Source: Achromobacter sp. AONIH1
Lineage (GTDB): Bacteria > Pseudomonadota > Gammaproteobacteria > Burkholderiales > Burkholderiaceae_B
Direction of reading: 5' to 3'
Length of the DNA: 64,000 nucleotides
Assembly: GCF_002902905.1 (NCBI RefSeq)
Contig: NZ_CP026124.1
Span: forward strand, 1,984,001-2,048,000
In this document: positions 39,354-49,673 of the stretch, one piece after another
Numbering within the stretch: the first letter of the stretch is position 1
Layout: the number at the start of each line of letters is the position of its first letter
Notes under the pieces: model-generated
The model's database searches: none
Told to the model about the DNA's origin: nothing
What the model saw: only the letters and a program-made list of their open reading frames with translations
Program-made: the position numbers and the translations under genes

Positions 39354-40013
39354 TCAGGCCGTCTCGGGCAGCGCGTGGCTGTCGGCTTCCAGGCGGCGGG
39401 CGATGGCGTCCAGCCGGGAATCATGGATGCCCGCCGCGCGCAGCGCCTGGGCGGTCTGCACCACGTATTCGGTGCAGGGGCCGTAGCGGCCGGAGGCCCG
39501 GCGCACGATGGCCAGCAGCTCCGGCTCGGGCAGGGCGCGGATGTAGGCCGGGTTGTCGCGGTTCATGACGAAGACCAGGGCACGGACCTGTCCGGCCTCG
39601 GTGCTGCAGTTGATCCAGCGCGGCAGATAGGCGCCGGTGGACATCTCGCGGTCCCACAGCGCCGGGAAATAGTCGGGCACCTGGTCGCCGGCCAGCCGGT
39701 AGGCCACGCCGCGGCAGGAGCCGCCCCGGTCCAGGCCGAACACTAGTCCGGGGCATTCCGGCGTGCCCCGATTGACCCGGGACCACAGGCACAGCGCCCG
39801 GTGATGGCCGTGCAGCGTGGCCAGCCGCCGTTCCTCGAAGGCGAAATCCGGGCGCCAGATCAGCGAGCCGTAGCCATAGACCCACACGTCCTCGCCCTTG
39901 CGCCAGTGGCGCAACGCCTCGTCCAGCGAGGCCTGGCGCTCTTCACGGGTCCAGAGCCGGAAAGGCAGGCTGGCGCCGGAAACGCCGGCGTCTTGGGTGG
40001 CAGGGGACTGCAT
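39354..40013 (-). CDS. ChaC-like gamma-glutamylcyclotransferase
   Basis: A 219-residue member of the ChaC family, which cleaves glutathione to 5-oxoproline and Cys-Gly. The substrate-binding motif VYGYGSLIW is at about residues 44-52, and the catalytic glutamate fits WDREMSTGAYLPRWI. I chose the ATG at 40013 (MQSPATQDAG); the frame is open into the MFS gene. It starts two bases after the MFS stop, so the two are probably co-transcribed. Confidence 0.9.
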   Translation of the reverse strand: MQSPATQDAGVSGASLPFRLWTREERQASLDEALRHWRKGEDVWVYGYGSLIWRPDFAFEERRLATLHGHHRALCLWSRVNRGTPECPGLVFGLDRGGSCRGVAYRLAGDQVPDYFPALWDREMSTGAYLPRWINCSTEAGQVRALVFVMNRDNPAYIRALPEPELLAIVRRASGRYGPCTEYVVQTAQALRAAGIHDSRLDAIARRLEADSHALPETA

Positions 40014-40015
40014 GG

Positions 40016-41245
40016 TTACGGTTTGGCGTCGGTTTCGAGCGGCGGATTGCGGTTCGCCCAGCCTCCCGCCATCAGGGCCACCGAATAGGCCCAGAACAGC
40101 GGCGCGACCCCGATCACCGAGCCGAGCGCGCCGAACGTGAGCGGCAGCGACACCTGGGATCCGTTGATCAGCGCCATGCGCAGGCCCACGGCTTCGGCCG
40201 CGCGGCCGGGCGGGGAGTGCTGGTGCAGCAATGCAAGCATACTCGGTTGGCAGCATCCCAGCGCAAGCCCCAGGATGAATGACAGCACGATCAGCACGCT
40301 AACGTCGCTGAACAGCGGGTAAAGCAGGAAGTCCACGGCCGCCGTGGCCATGGCCGCGCGCACCAGGGTCCAGGAACGGACCCGGCGCTGGATCAGCGGC
40401 AATACCAGCCGGATGACGAAGGTTGCCGCCGCGAACGACGCCAATATGATGCCGATGGTGGTGGCCGACAGACCGATCGCCACGCCGAAGATGGGCACCA
40501 CGAACAGATGCGTGTCCCAGGCGCCGGACAGGATGGTGTTGACCATCAGGATGCGGCGCAGGGCCGGCACCGCCAACAGTTCGGTCACGCGGCGGCGCTC
40601 GGCTTCCTTGGCGCCGGCCAGCAGCTGGGAGTTGATCGCGGCGAGCTGGCGCCGCAGCAGGTACAGGCCGCCAGCCGACAGCAGCGGACCCAGCGTCAGC
40701 AGCCCGAAGGCCAGCCGCGTGCCCAGATGGTCGATCGCCAGCCCCGCGATCAGCGGCCCGGAAAAACCCGAGCCGGCCAGCGCCAGCGACATCAGGGAGA
40801 AGTTGCGCAGCCGTTGCGTGGGTTCGGCGTGGCCGAGCAGGTCCTGGGTGGCGACCTGGTGCAGCATGAAGCCGATGCCAATCGAACAGGAGGCGATCAG
40901 CAGCGCCGCCTGGGTCTGGGAAATGAAGGGCAGCGCCGTGCCGACGGCGACCAGCGCCGTGCCGATGATCAGCGGGCGCTGCACGCCGACCCGGTCCACC
41001 CAGCGGCCGGCGCGTACCGAGAACAGCATGGGCAGCACGGCGAACACCGCCACCAGCGTGCCGACCTTGAAGGTCGACAAGCCCATCTGCAGCGCGGTCA
41101 GGGACACGGTGATGCGCCCGCCGGTCAGGGCCACATGGTTCATCATGGCCAGCAGGCAAAGCAGCGCCGCCCCGGAAAATTCCGGGGAAACAGGCTTGGA
41201 GGAGGGGGAGCGATGAGAGGTAGACACGGCGTAACTTGGATTCAT
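40016..41245 (-). CDS. MFS transporter
   Basis: A 409-residue major facilitator protein with about twelve hydrophobic segments. The loop 2-3 region reads VRAGWRVDRV-like (RAGRWVDRVGVQRP), the usual MFS A motif position. No signal for a particular substrate; the MFS_1 branch with drug or metabolite efflux is most likely. It is linked to the ChaC-like gene, two bases apart. It is divergent from macA across 444 bases. Confidence 0.85.
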   Translation of the reverse strand: MNPSYAVSTSHRSPSSKPVSPEFSGAALLCLLAMMNHVALTGGRITVSLTALQMGLSTFKVGTLVAVFAVLPMLFSVRAGRWVDRVGVQRPLIIGTALVAVGTALPFISQTQAALLIASCSIGIGFMLHQVATQDLLGHAEPTQRLRNFSLMSLALAGSGFSGPLIAGLAIDHLGTRLAFGLLTLGPLLSAGGLYLLRRQLAAINSQLLAGAKEAERRRVTELLAVPALRRILMVNTILSGAWDTHLFVVPIFGVAIGLSATTIGIILASFAAATFVIRLVLPLIQRRVRSWTLVRAAMATAAVDFLLYPLFSDVSVLIVLSFILGLALGCCQPSMLALLHQHSPPGRAAEAVGLRMALINGSQVSLPLTFGALGSVIGVAPLFWAYSVALMAGGWANRNPPLETDAKP

Positions 41246-41689
41246 TCTGTCGGCATCGTCGCGCTATGTCGAGGCGAGGATGTTTTGCGCTGCCGCAAAT
41301 ACTTTGTCAGATGCGTAACAAGATAGGAGCCATCTAGCGGCCAAGTCGCGCCGTTAGGCGGCAGGTGCGCGCAAGATGGCGGCACGTTCGCGGCAAGGCC
41401 ATGGGCCGCCGGGCCGCCGGGCGCGCCGTCCAGGCTGTATCGTTCTCGCAACGGAACAATCCGGCGGGGCCGGCGGCCCCGCAAAACAGGCCGGGCGGAC
41501 GGCTTTACCGATCTTCACCCTTTTGAGACACATTGCCGGTTCTTTGGATGCCCGATGTGTTTAGGATGTGGGGGACATAAGGAAGCCAGGATCAATGAAC
41601 CGCAACGCCCACGTATCATCCGCCCTGCGCACCGCATGCGCCTGCCGTTCCCTGCCGGGGCGCGCCCTCCGTTCCGGGACGGCGGCAAT
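41246..41689. other. Intergenic region between the MFS gene and macA with no gene
   Basis: These 444 bases hold the divergent promoters of the MFS and macA genes. A frame open from 41555 joins macA in phase but lacks a family-like N-terminus, so I leave it out. A short palindromic segment, TTTTGCGCTGCCGCAAA near 41284, is the only structure I noticed. Confidence 0.5.
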
Positions 41690-42886
41690 ATGAAGATGAA
41701 GCAGCCTCGCAGCAAGCTCGCGCGCTACGGCCTGATCGCCGGCGTCCTGCTGGTCGTGGCCTACGGCGTGCATGCGGCATTCCTGTCGTCTCCCCCGCCG
41801 CCGACCTTCGCGTCCGCCGAGGTCACACGCGCCGACCTGGAGGACAGCGTGCTGGCCAGCGGCACCATCGACGCCATCGAGCGAGTCAGCGTCGGCGCCC
41901 AGGTGTCCGGCCAGCTCAAGTCGCTGAAGGTCGCGCTGGGCGATCGCGTCCAGAAGGGCCAGCTGGTGGCCGAAATCGACGACATGACCCAGCAGAACGA
42001 GCTGCGCAACAAGCAGGCCGCGCTGGAAATGCGCCGCGCCGCCCGCACGGCCAAGGTCGCCACGCTCAAGCAGTCCGAGCTGGCCTATCGCCGCCAGCGC
42101 CAGATGCTGGCGGCCGACGCCAGCTCGCGCGAGTCCTTCGAGTCGGCCGAGGCCACGCTGGCCGTGACGCGCGCCGAGATCGCCTCGCTGGACGCCCAGA
42201 TCGTGCAGGCCGAGGTCGACGTGGACATCGCCAAGGTCAACCTGGGCTATACGCGCATCGTCTCGCCCATCGACGGGGTGGTGGTGGCCGTGATCACCAA
42301 GCAGGGGCAGACCGTCAACTCCATGCAGAGCGCGCCCACGATCATCAAGGTCGCCAACGTGGCCACCATGACCATCAAGGCGCAGATATCCGAAGCCGAC
42401 GTCACCCGCGTCAAGCCCGGCCTGCCGGTGTACTTCACCATTCTGGGCGAGCCGGACGAGCGCTATCACGCCACGCTGCGCGCGGTGGAGCCGGCGCCGG
42501 ACTCGATCCAGAAGGACGAGACGACGGCGTCACTGACGTCCGCCTCCGGCAGCGCGACCAGCGCGGCGATCTACTACAACGGCCTGTTCGACGTGCCCAA
42601 TCCCGACGAGCGGCTGCGCATCTCCATGACGGCGCAGGTCTTCATCGTGCGCGGCGAGGCCAAGGACGCCATCGTGGTGCCGTCCTCGGCGCTGGGCAAG
42701 CGCGGCCAGGACGGGCGCTACGCCGTGCGCGTGGTCGGCAAGGACAACAAGACCGAGGAGCGCCAGGTGCGCATCGGCATGAACAACAATGTGCGCGCCG
42801 AGGTGCTGGAAGGGCTGCAGCCCGGCGAGCGCGTGGTCACGGTCGATTCGGTCGCGGCGGCCGATCCGGCGGCCGCGGGCCATTGA
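41690..42886 (+). CDS. macA: MacA-type periplasmic adaptor of a tripartite efflux pump
   Basis: A 398-residue membrane-fusion protein. An N-terminal membrane anchor ([20 protein letters not shown], about residues 12-31) is followed by the biotinyl-lipoyl half-motif [21 protein letters not shown], a long coiled-coil hairpin (about 95-190) and the second half-motif with beta-barrel. It stimulates the MacB ATPase and links it to the outer-membrane factor. It starts MKMKQPRSK at 41690 and ends two bases before the macB ATG. Substrates of MacAB pumps include macrolides, heme precursors and peptides. Confidence 0.92.
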   Translation: MKMKQPRSKLARYGLIAGVLLVVAYGVHAAFLSSPPPPTFASAEVTRADLEDSVLASGTIDAIERVSVGAQVSGQLKSLKVALGDRVQKGQLVAEIDDMTQQNELRNKQAALEMRRAARTAKVATLKQSELAYRRQRQMLAADASSRESFESAEATLAVTRAEIASLDAQIVQAEVDVDIAKVNLGYTRIVSPIDGVVVAVITKQGQTVNSMQSAPTIIKVANVATMTIKAQISEADVTRVKPGLPVYFTILGEPDERYHATLRAVEPAPDSIQKDETTASLTSASGSATSAAIYYNGLFDVPNPDERLRISMTAQVFIVRGEAKDAIVVPSSALGKRGQDGRYAVRVVGKDNKTEERQVRIGMNNNVRAEVLEGLQPGERVVTVDSVAAADPAAAGH

Positions 42887-42888
42887 TC

Positions 42889-44847
42889 ATGGGCAGTCCC
42901 CTGATTTCCCTGTCTGGCGTGCGCCGGGAGTTCCCGGCGGGTGAGCAGACCATCGCGGTGCTCAAGAACGTCGACCTGACCATCGAGGCCGGCGAGATGG
43001 TGGCCATCGTTGGCGCGTCCGGCTCGGGCAAGTCCACGCTGATGAATATCCTGGGCTGCCTGGACCGCCCCACCAGCGGCGACTACCGCGTGAGCGGGCG
43101 CAGCACCGGCGAACTCGACCCCGACGAGCTGGCCGAATTGCGCCGCGAGCACTTCGGCTTCATCTTCCAGCGCTACCACCTGCTGGCGGACCTGAGCGCG
43201 ACGGGCAACGTGGAAGTGCCGGCGGTCTACGCCGGCAAGCGGCGCGAGGCGCGCCACCAGCGCGCCGGCGAATTGCTCGGGCGCCTGGGCCTGGGCGACC
43301 GTACCGATCACCGCCCCGGCCAGCTGTCGGGCGGCCAGCAGCAGCGCGTCAGCATCGCGCGGGCGCTGATGAACGGCGGCGAGATCATCCTGGCCGACGA
43401 GCCGACCGGCGCGCTGGACACGCACACCGGCCAGGAAGTGCTGCGCATCCTGGAAGAGCTGAATGCCGCCGGCCACACCATCATTCTGGTCACGCACGAC
43501 ATGAACGTGGCCCGCCATGCCCAGCGCATCATCGAGATCAGCGACGGCGAGATCGTGTCCGACCGCCGCAATCCCGATGCCCCGCGGCGCGAGGCCGAGC
43601 GCGAGGCGCCGGCGGCCATGCCGCGCCGGCCCGGCTGGCAGGCCTATCTGGATCGCTGCGGCGAAGCGCTGCGCATGGCGCTGCTGGCCATGAACGCGCA
43701 CCGTCTGCGCACCTCGCTGACCATGCTGGGCATCATCATCGGCATCGCCGCCGTGGTGTCGGTGGTGGCGCTGGGCGAGGGTTCGCGGCGCAAGATCATG
43801 GACGACATCGCCGAGATCGGCACCAACACCGTCGAGGTCTTCCCCGGCAAGGACTTCGGCGACGAGAAGGCGGCGCAGATCCATACCCTGCTGCCGTCGG
43901 ACGCCGATGCGCTGGCGCGCGAGAGCTACGTCGACAGCGTGACGCCGGAAGTCGGCACCACCAGCACGGTGCGCTATCGCAATGTCTCGGTCAACGGCTC
44001 GATCCAGGGCGTGGGCGAGCAGTTCTTCCGCGTGCGCGCATTCAAGCTGGCCCAGGGCAAGTTCTTCGACGAGACCGCCGTGGCGCGCCGCGCCCAGGAG
44101 GTCGTGATCGACGACAGCACGCGCCGCAAGCTGTTCGGCTCGCATACCGACCCGATCGGCCAGGTGATCTTCCTGGGCTCGATGCCGGCGCGCGTGATCG
44201 GCGTGACGCAGAAAAAGGACACGGTATTCGGCAGCAACGAGACGCTGAACGTCTGGATTCCCTACACCACGGCGCTGTCGCGCGTGCTGGGCCAGCGCCA
44301 TCTGCGCAGCATCACGGTGCGGGTCAAGGACGACGTGCCGCCGGTCGCCGCCGAGAAGGCCATCGTGCAGGTGCTGACGCGCCGGCACGTGACCAAGGAT
44401 TTCTTCGTGTTCAACACGGACGCCGTGCGCAAGACCATCGAGCGCACCACGGCGACCATGACGCTGCTGGTGTCCATGATCGCGCTGATTTCGCTGATGG
44501 TCGGCGGCATCGGCGTCATGAACATCATGCTGGTGTCCGTTACCGAGCGCACCCGCGAGATCGGCGTGCGCATGGCGGTCGGCGCGCGGCGCGGCGACAT
44601 CATGCAGCAGTTCCTGATCGAGGCCGTGCTGGTCTGCCTGATCGGCGGCATGGTCGGCATCGCGCTGTCGCTGGGGCTGGGCGTGCTGGTGTCCAAGGCC
44701 ACGGGCGGCTCGTTCCGCATGATTTATTCCTCGGCGTCGATGGTGGCGGCGTTCACCTGCTCCACCCTGATCGGCGTGTTGTTCGGCTACCTGCCGGCGC
44801 GCAACGCGGCGCGCCTGGACCCCGTAGAGGCCCTGGCCCGGGAATGA
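42889..44847 (+). CDS. macB: MacB-type ABC transporter (fused ATPase/permease)
   Basis: A 652-residue ABC exporter subunit with the ATPase first: Walker A GASGSGKS at about residue 41, signature [15 protein letters not shown], Walker [14 protein letters not shown]-loop LVTHD. The permease half has four membrane segments: one at about 275-300, a large periplasmic domain, and three after about 530 (ending [11 protein letters not shown]). This is the mechanotransmission architecture. I chose the ATG at 42889; a TTG at 42883 is possible. It overlaps the next gene by ATGA. Confidence 0.95.
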   Translation: MGSPLISLSGVRREFPAGEQTIAVLKNVDLTIEAGEMVAIVGASGSGKSTLMNILGCLDRPTSGDYRVSGRSTGELDPDELAELRREHFGFIFQRYHLLADLSATGNVEVPAVYAGKRREARHQRAGELLGRLGLGDRTDHRPGQLSGGQQQRVSIARALMNGGEIILADEPTGALDTHTGQEVLRILEELNAAGHTIILVTHDMNVARHAQRIIEISDGEIVSDRRNPDAPRREAEREAPAAMPRRPGWQAYLDRCGEALRMALLAMNAHRLRTSLTMLGIIIGIAAVVSVVALGEGSRRKIMDDIAEIGTNTVEVFPGKDFGDEKAAQIHTLLPSDADALARESYVDSVTPEVGTTSTVRYRNVSVNGSIQGVGEQFFRVRAFKLAQGKFFDETAVARRAQEVVIDDSTRRKLFGSHTDPIGQVIFLGSMPARVIGVTQKKDTVFGSNETLNVWIPYTTALSRVLGQRHLRSITVRVKDDVPPVAAEKAIVQVLTRRHVTKDFFVFNTDAVRKTIERTTATMTLLVSMIALISLMVGGIGVMNIMLVSVTERTREIGVRMAVGARRGDIMQQFLIEAVLVCLIGGMVGIALSLGLGVLVSKATGGSFRMIYSSASMVAAFTCSTLIGVLFGYLPARNAARLDPVEALARE

Positions 44848-46307
44848 GGACGATGAGAGTTTCCATGATGCACAAACCGGCGGCGTTGGCGCTGCTGCTG
44901 GCCCTGTCGGGTTGTGGCGGCCTGCTGCGCACCGACTACCAGCGACCCGAGGTCCGGGAACCCGCGGCCTGGACGCGGGCGTCGGGTGAGTCCGCCGCTG
45001 GCGCGCTGGCCGAGGGCGGCGCCTGGTGGCGCAATTTCAACGATCCCGAACTGAACCGGCTGGTCGAGCTGGCGCTGGCGCGCAACAACGACCTGGCGGT
45101 GGCGGCCATCAAGTTGCAGCGCGCGCAGTACCAGGCTGGCCTGGCTGACGACAAACTGATTCCGCAGCCGGGCCTGACCGCCAACACCTCGCGCCTGCGC
45201 AACCTGCGCAACCTGCGCGGCGACCGCGGCAGCGCCAGCAAGTACGGCGTCGAGCTCAATGTCCAGTATGAAGTGGACCTGTGGGGCAAGCTGTCGCGCC
45301 AGAGCGATGCGGCCCAGTGGGAAGCGCTGGCGACCGAGCAGGACCGCCAGAGTGCGGCGCTGTCCCTGGTCGGCACTACCGCCACCCTGTACTGGCAGAC
45401 CGGCTTCATCAATCAGCGCATCGCCACCAGCCTGGAGAGCATCGCGGCCGCGCGCAAGACGCAGGAGCTGGTGCGTGCCCAGTACGCGGCGGGCGGCGCC
45501 TCGGCGCTGGAAGTGGCCGAGGCCGCGCAGACCGTGGCCAGCCAGGTCGCGGCCCATGCCGTGCTGGTGCAACAACGGGTGGAGTATGTGAATGCGCTGG
45601 CCATTCTGTTCGACGGTCCGCCGGACCGGACGATGAGCGATCCGCCGCGCCTGCCGCAAGCACCCTTGCCGATGGCGCGCGCCGGCGTGCCGGCCGAGCT
45701 GCTGGGACGCCGACCCGACCTGCGCGCGGCCGAGTTGCGGCTGCGCCAGGCCCTGTCCAATGTGGACGCGGCCCGCGCCAGCTTCTATCCCTCGTTGTCG
45801 CTGACCGGGACGCTGGGCGGTTCCAGCGACGCGTTGGGCATGGTGTTGCAGAATCCGGTGGCCTCGCTGGCCGGCAGCCTGACCTTGCCATTCCTGCAAT
45901 GGAACCAGCGCCAGTTGAACCTGAAGATTTCCCGGACCGATTACGAGGAACGTGTGGTGGGCTTTCGCAAGTCGCTGTATCAGGCGATGGCGGATGTGGA
46001 AAACGCCTTGTCCAATCGAGGCCAGCTGCGTCAGCGCGGTGAGCAGCTGGAAGCCGCGCTGAGCGCCGCGCGCGAGGCCGAGCGCCTGTACGAGGTGCGC
46101 TATCGCGCGGGCTCGGTGGCCTTGCGGGCCTGGCTGGATGCCCAGGAGCGGCGCCGGACGGCGGAAATCGCCCGGGACGAGAACCGGCTGGACCGGCTGG
46201 TCAACCAGGTCAAGGTGTACCAGGCGCTGGGCGGCGACGACGCGCCGGCGGTGGATGCCGCCATTGCGCCGGCTTCTTCCAAGACGGCGCCGGCGCCGGG
46301 CGGCTAG
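44844..46307 (+). CDS. Outer-membrane efflux lipoprotein (NodT/TolC-like factor)
   Basis: A 487-residue outer-membrane factor with lipobox LALSGC near residue 24, and the NodT-type opening [13 protein letters not shown]. Two OEP repeats carry long helices ([22 protein letters not shown]) and [15 protein letters not shown]. It should form the outer-membrane channel for MacAB; the ATGA overlap with macB supports a complete three-gene pump operon. ATG alternatives lie a few codons downstream (44853). Confidence 0.92.
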   Translation: MRTMRVSMMHKPAALALLLALSGCGGLLRTDYQRPEVREPAAWTRASGESAAGALAEGGAWWRNFNDPELNRLVELALARNNDLAVAAIKLQRAQYQAGLADDKLIPQPGLTANTSRLRNLRNLRGDRGSASKYGVELNVQYEVDLWGKLSRQSDAAQWEALATEQDRQSAALSLVGTTATLYWQTGFINQRIATSLESIAAARKTQELVRAQYAAGGASALEVAEAAQTVASQVAAHAVLVQQRVEYVNALAILFDGPPDRTMSDPPRLPQAPLPMARAGVPAELLGRRPDLRAAELRLRQALSNVDAARASFYPSLSLTGTLGGSSDALGMVLQNPVASLAGSLTLPFLQWNQRQLNLKISRTDYEERVVGFRKSLYQAMADVENALSNRGQLRQRGEQLEAALSAAREAERLYEVRYRAGSVALRAWLDAQERRRTAEIARDENRLDRLVNQVKVYQALGGDDAPAVDAAIAPASSKTAPAPGG

Positions 46308-46357
46308 CGCGACGCGGGTCCGGCGGCGGGGCGCTGGCCTGCCCTAAAATACCGCCC

Positions 46358-47227
46358 ATGAACACGCCGCAATTTCCCGCCGCCTGCGATATCGAGCAGG
46401 CCGACGCCGACCGCCGCTTCGGCGGCCTTTCCCGCCTGTACGGGCCGGACGCGCCCGCCCGCCTGCGCGCCGCCCACGTCGCCGTGGCCGGCCTGGGCGG
46501 CGTCGGCTCGTGGACGGTGGAGGCGCTGGCGCGCTGCGGCGTCGGCGCGCTGACGCTGATCGACCTGGACCACATCGCCGAATCCAACGTCAACCGGCAG
46601 ATCCATGCATTGACGCAGACGTTGGGCCAGTCCAAGGTCCAGGCCATGGCCGAGCGGGTTCAGGCCATCAATCCGCAATGCGTGCTGACCCTGGTCGACG
46701 ATTTCGTCTCGCCCGAGAATGTGGCGCAGGTGCTGCCCGGCCCCTATACCGTCATCATCGATTGCACCGACCAGGCTGCGGCGAAGATCGCCATGATCCT
46801 GCAAGCGCGCGCGCTGGGCGCGCCCATGCTGCTGTGCGGCGGCGCGGGCGGCAAGACCGATCCGCTGGCGCTGCGCGCCGGCGACCTGTCGGCGGCGGTG
46901 AACGACGCGCTGCTGTCCAAGCTGCGCAACAAGCTGCGCAAGGAGCACGGCTTTGCGCGCGCGTCCGATCGCAACGGCAAGGCGCTCAAGCGGGTGCCGA
47001 AGATGGGTGTGCATGCGCTGTGGTTCGACCAGCCCGCCATCCTGCCCGACGCCTGGACCCGTCCGACCGAAGGCGAGGACGCGGTGGGCGCCGCCGGCCA
47101 GGCCATCGCGCCGCAGGGCCTGTCCTGCGCCGGCTACGGCTCGGTGGTCACGGTGACGGCGGCCATGGGCATGGCCGCCGCCAACGAGGCGCTGCGCCTG
47201 GCGCTGAGCGCGCCGGCGTCGGCCTAG
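46358..47227 (+). CDS. tcdA: tRNA threonylcarbamoyladenosine dehydratase
   Basis: A 289-residue E1/ThiF-like enzyme (TcdA/CsdL) that cyclises t6A37 in tRNA to the hydantoin form ct6A with ATP. The nucleotide motif is VAVAGLGGVGSWTVEALAR (about residues 43-61), then TLIDLDHIAESNVNRQIHAL and LLCGGAGGKTDPLAL. A TAAAAT box ends 8 bases before the ATG. Together with tsaE at 23.4 kb it covers two steps of the same modification, but they are unlinked. Confidence 0.92.
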   Translation: MNTPQFPAACDIEQADADRRFGGLSRLYGPDAPARLRAAHVAVAGLGGVGSWTVEALARCGVGALTLIDLDHIAESNVNRQIHALTQTLGQSKVQAMAERVQAINPQCVLTLVDDFVSPENVAQVLPGPYTVIIDCTDQAAAKIAMILQARALGAPMLLCGGAGGKTDPLALRAGDLSAAVNDALLSKLRNKLRKEHGFARASDRNGKALKRVPKMGVHALWFDQPAILPDAWTRPTEGEDAVGAAGQAIAPQGLSCAGYGSVVTVTAAMGMAAANEALRLALSAPASA

Positions 47228-47228
47228 C

Positions 47229-47540
47229 CTACAAGGCCACGAACACGATCCCGTCCTCGATCCGGACGGGGTAGGTGACCAGGTTTTCCCTCAGCGGCGA
47301 ACACAGCGCGCGCCCGTCGCGCACGTCGAAGCGGCCCTGGTGCAGCGGGCATTCGATCTCGTGGCCCATGAGAAAGCCGTCGCACAGCCTGGCATTGCCG
47401 TGCGTACAGAGGTTGTCGGTGGCGTAGACCTCGCCGTCCACGCCGTACAGCGCGATTTCCCTGCCGCCGGCCGTCACGGCGATGACGTCTTCGTCCGGCA
47501 CGTCGGCCCGCGCGAGGGCCCTGGTCCATTCTGTGCTCAT
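47229..47540 (-). CDS. Rieske [2Fe-2S] ferredoxin of an aromatic oxygenase
   Basis: A 103-residue Rieske ferredoxin. The cluster ligands are in CTHGNARL and CPLHQGRFD (C-x-H ... C-x2-H). It carries electrons from a reductase to the oxygenase alpha subunit encoded upstream. It starts 16 bases after the beta-subunit gene ends and is the last gene of the operon. No ferredoxin reductase is encoded in the cluster, so that component must come from elsewhere. Confidence 0.93.
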   Translation of the reverse strand: MSTEWTRALARADVPDEDVIAVTAGGREIALYGVDGEVYATDNLCTHGNARLCDGFLMGHEIECPLHQGRFDVRDGRALCSPLRENLVTYPVRIEDGIVFVAL

Positions 47541-47556
47541 GCGTTCTGGCTCCTGG

Positions 47557-48030
47557 TCAGATCGGATAGATGAGGGAGTTCGGAATCAGCTCGCTGTCGA
47601 AGATGCACAGGCGCGATTCGAATTTCAGGCCGTCCGGCGTGCGCCGGATCACGTCCTCGTAGCGCCCCACGTTGTAGACCGTGGTCAGCTGGTTCGGCTT
47701 GGTGCGGAACACGGCATAGCTGGCTTCGGACACGATGCGCCCGGCATCCACCGACAGCACGCGCGGCGCGCCGACCACATGGCGCTGGTAGTACGGGTCA
47801 TGGAAGATGGTGTCGGTCGCGCCGTAGACGCGGTCCTTGAGCATGCCGCGGCTCTCGAAGGACATCGTCGCCAGCGGAAAACCCCGTTCGTGATTCTCGC
47901 GCGGCACCACTTTGTAGACGCAGTCCTCGACAAAGAAGTCGGGCCACTTGTCCCATTCCCCCGCGTCCAGCGCCGCTGCATAGTCGGCATAAAGCTGGCC
48001 GATCTGCCAGTACAAGCCAAAGTCAATCAT
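47557..48030 (-). CDS. Aromatic-ring-hydroxylating oxygenase, beta subunit
   Basis: A 157-residue small subunit with the SnoaL-like cone fold of ring-hydroxylating oxygenases: [20 protein letters not shown], then [26 protein letters not shown] at the C-terminus. It is a structural subunit of an alpha3beta3 enzyme. Its start is 53 bases after the alpha-subunit stop. Confidence 0.92.
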   Translation of the reverse strand: MIDFGLYWQIGQLYADYAAALDAGEWDKWPDFFVEDCVYKVVPRENHERGFPLATMSFESRGMLKDRVYGATDTIFHDPYYQRHVVGAPRVLSVDAGRIVSEASYAVFRTKPNQLTTVYNVGRYEDVIRRTPDGLKFESRLCIFDSELIPNSLIYPI

Positions 48031-48083
48031 GTTCAGTCATCCCCGGCGCAAAGCGCCACAAGGCAAGAAGAAACGCGCCCCAC

Positions 48084-49466
48084 TCAGGCAATACCGTCCT
48101 CATCCGGGCAGCGCGGATCCGGCTCCGCCGGTCCGCAGCTGCGCCCCTGGGGGAAGCGCGCAGCGCTCGGGGGGGCCATCCTTTTTTTCCAGTATTGGTA
48201 CATGCCGCGTATCAGCGTCTCGGTGACCATGTGCTCCGTGTTCTCGGCGGTCTTGCCGCCCAACTCCGCCACGCTGCGGTGCCAGGGCTTCTGCGCGAAG
48301 CCGGCCTGCGAGAACTCGATCACCTCGCCGTCGTCGGCAGACACGAAGCCGGCCGGGCCGAACAGATTGGCCTGACGCAGGCGCCGCCGCGTCATTTCCG
48401 GACTGTCCTCGGCGAAGCCGAAATGCGTCCAGACGAAGTCGAAGGCATCATGGCCGACGGGCTGGATGTGGCGGGTCGACAGGGAATTGACCTGCTGCTG
48501 GATGATGACGCTGGGGAACAGCGTCATCAGCACGGCGGTCGGCCCGTTCCACCAGGGCTCGGGCACGATGTCCAGGAAGCGGTCGTCGTTCAGCGACATC
48601 TGTTCCTTGAAGCTCGACACGCCGCTGGTGACGCTGCCCTTGCCGCCCTGGCCGCGCGTGGAGATCATCGCGGCGTGCCGAAAATGCCGGTCCATCTTCA
48701 GTTCCGAGCGGTTGTCGGCGCGCCACAGACCGAAGGTGACGAACCAGGTGTGCAGCAGGCCGGGGTGATAGGGATCCTTGATGTTCTCCTGCATCAGCTT
48801 CCAGTTGCCCGGGATGCGCTGGCGGCTGTAGCCATGGATCACCAGCTCGCGGCCATCGAAGACGCGGTCGAAGTAATGCAGGATGTCGGGTCCCAGGTAG
48901 TCCTCCAGCGGCTCGACCTCATGGTCGAATGACGCGAACACCACGCCGTTGCGGCAGGCCACCGCCAGCTTGGTCAGGCCGTGTTCCTCGGGCTTGAAGT
49001 CCGGCGGCATGCCGCCGTTGACCTTGCCGTCCTGCTTGACGCCGCGCCGGAACGGCACGCCGATCAGGTTGCCCTGCAGGTCGTAGTTCCATTGGTGATA
49101 CGGGCAGACGAACTCGCTGCGGTTGCCGTGGCGCTCGCGGCAGAACTGCACGCCGCGATGCGCGCAGACGTTCTCCACCACGCGCACCTGTCCATCCTGG
49201 TCGCGCAGCAGGATGACTGAGCGTTCGCCCACGGCGGTGCGCTTGAAATCGCCGGGCTTGGGGATCTCGGCTTCCAGGCCGACATAACTCCAATGGCCCT
49301 GATAGAAAAAACGCTCCAGCTCGCGCTGGTGCAGGGCCGCGTCGGTGTAGACGGCGAAGGGAATGCGGTGGGCTCCCTCTTCGGGCCAGGACGGCGACGC
49401 GCCGGCCGGCGCGTCGCCGCCTGGACAGGCGGCCGCCTCGGGGCGGGCGGGGATGGCGGCGCTCAT
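48084..49466 (-). CDS. Aromatic-ring-hydroxylating oxygenase, alpha subunit (salicylate/anthranilate-type) with a repeat-encoded C-terminus
   Basis: A 460-residue catalytic subunit. Rieske ligands are Cys101, His103, Cys121 and His124. The mononuclear iron site shows Asp231, His234 and His239 in NIKDPYHPGLLHT. The sequence follows the salicylate 5-hydroxylase/anthranilate dioxygenase branch (WNYDLQGNLIGVPFRRG), and the divergent NahR-like regulator fits an aromatic acid such as salicylate. The natural C-terminus appears to be near MYQYWKKRM. The next 30 or so residues (PSAARFPQGRSCGP...) are encoded by intergenic repeat R5, whose insertion seems to have removed the original stop. Whether this tail is tolerated is unknown. 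Confidence 0.92.
   Translation of the reverse strand: MSAAIPARPEAAACPGGDAPAGASPSWPEEGAHRIPFAVYTDAALHQRELERFFYQGHWSYVGLEAEIPKPGDFKRTAVGERSVILLRDQDGQVRVVENVCAHRGVQFCRERHGNRSEFVCPYHQWNYDLQGNLIGVPFRRGVKQDGKVNGGMPPDFKPEEHGLTKLAVACRNGVVFASFDHEVEPLEDYLGPDILHYFDRVFDGRELVIHGYSRQRIPGNWKLMQENIKDPYHPGLLHTWFVTFGLWRADNRSELKMDRHFRHAAMISTRGQGGKGSVTSGVSSFKEQMSLNDDRFLDIVPEPWWNGPTAVLMTLFPSVIIQQQVNSLSTRHIQPVGHDAFDFVWTHFGFAEDSPEMTRRRLRQANLFGPAGFVSADDGEVIEFSQAGFAQKPWHRSVAELGGKTAENTEHMVTETLIRGMYQYWKKRMAPPSAARFPQGRSCGPAEPDPRCPDEDGIA
48106..48176 (+). repeat. Dispersed intergenic repeat, copy R5 (inside the alpha-subunit frame)
   Basis: Nearly identical to R3 and R4, in the same orientation relative to the upstream minus-strand gene. 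Here no stop codon precedes it, so it is translated as about 24 residues of the oxygenase alpha subunit. Confidence 0.9.
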
Positions 49467-49673
49467 GGGCGCCTCCGGCCGCGGGGCGCGGCGATCGATG
49501 GCGTGGACATGCTTGTCTCCAGGTTGTCGCCGGCCATGGCGCGGCCGGGCGGCGCCGGCGCGTCGTGGCCGCCGGCTTGTTATCCGGGCATGATCCGGCA
49601 GTCCGGCAAATTAATAAATAGAATCTGGAAAATTAAACAGATCACCAGAATGAATATTGGTGGAGACATGCGC

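Noticed and set aside
48029..48226. Short open frame over repeat R5, with similar peptides over the other repeat copies
   Set aside because: The similar peptides arise because the DNA repeat is shared. No ribosome binding site and no conserved protein family.
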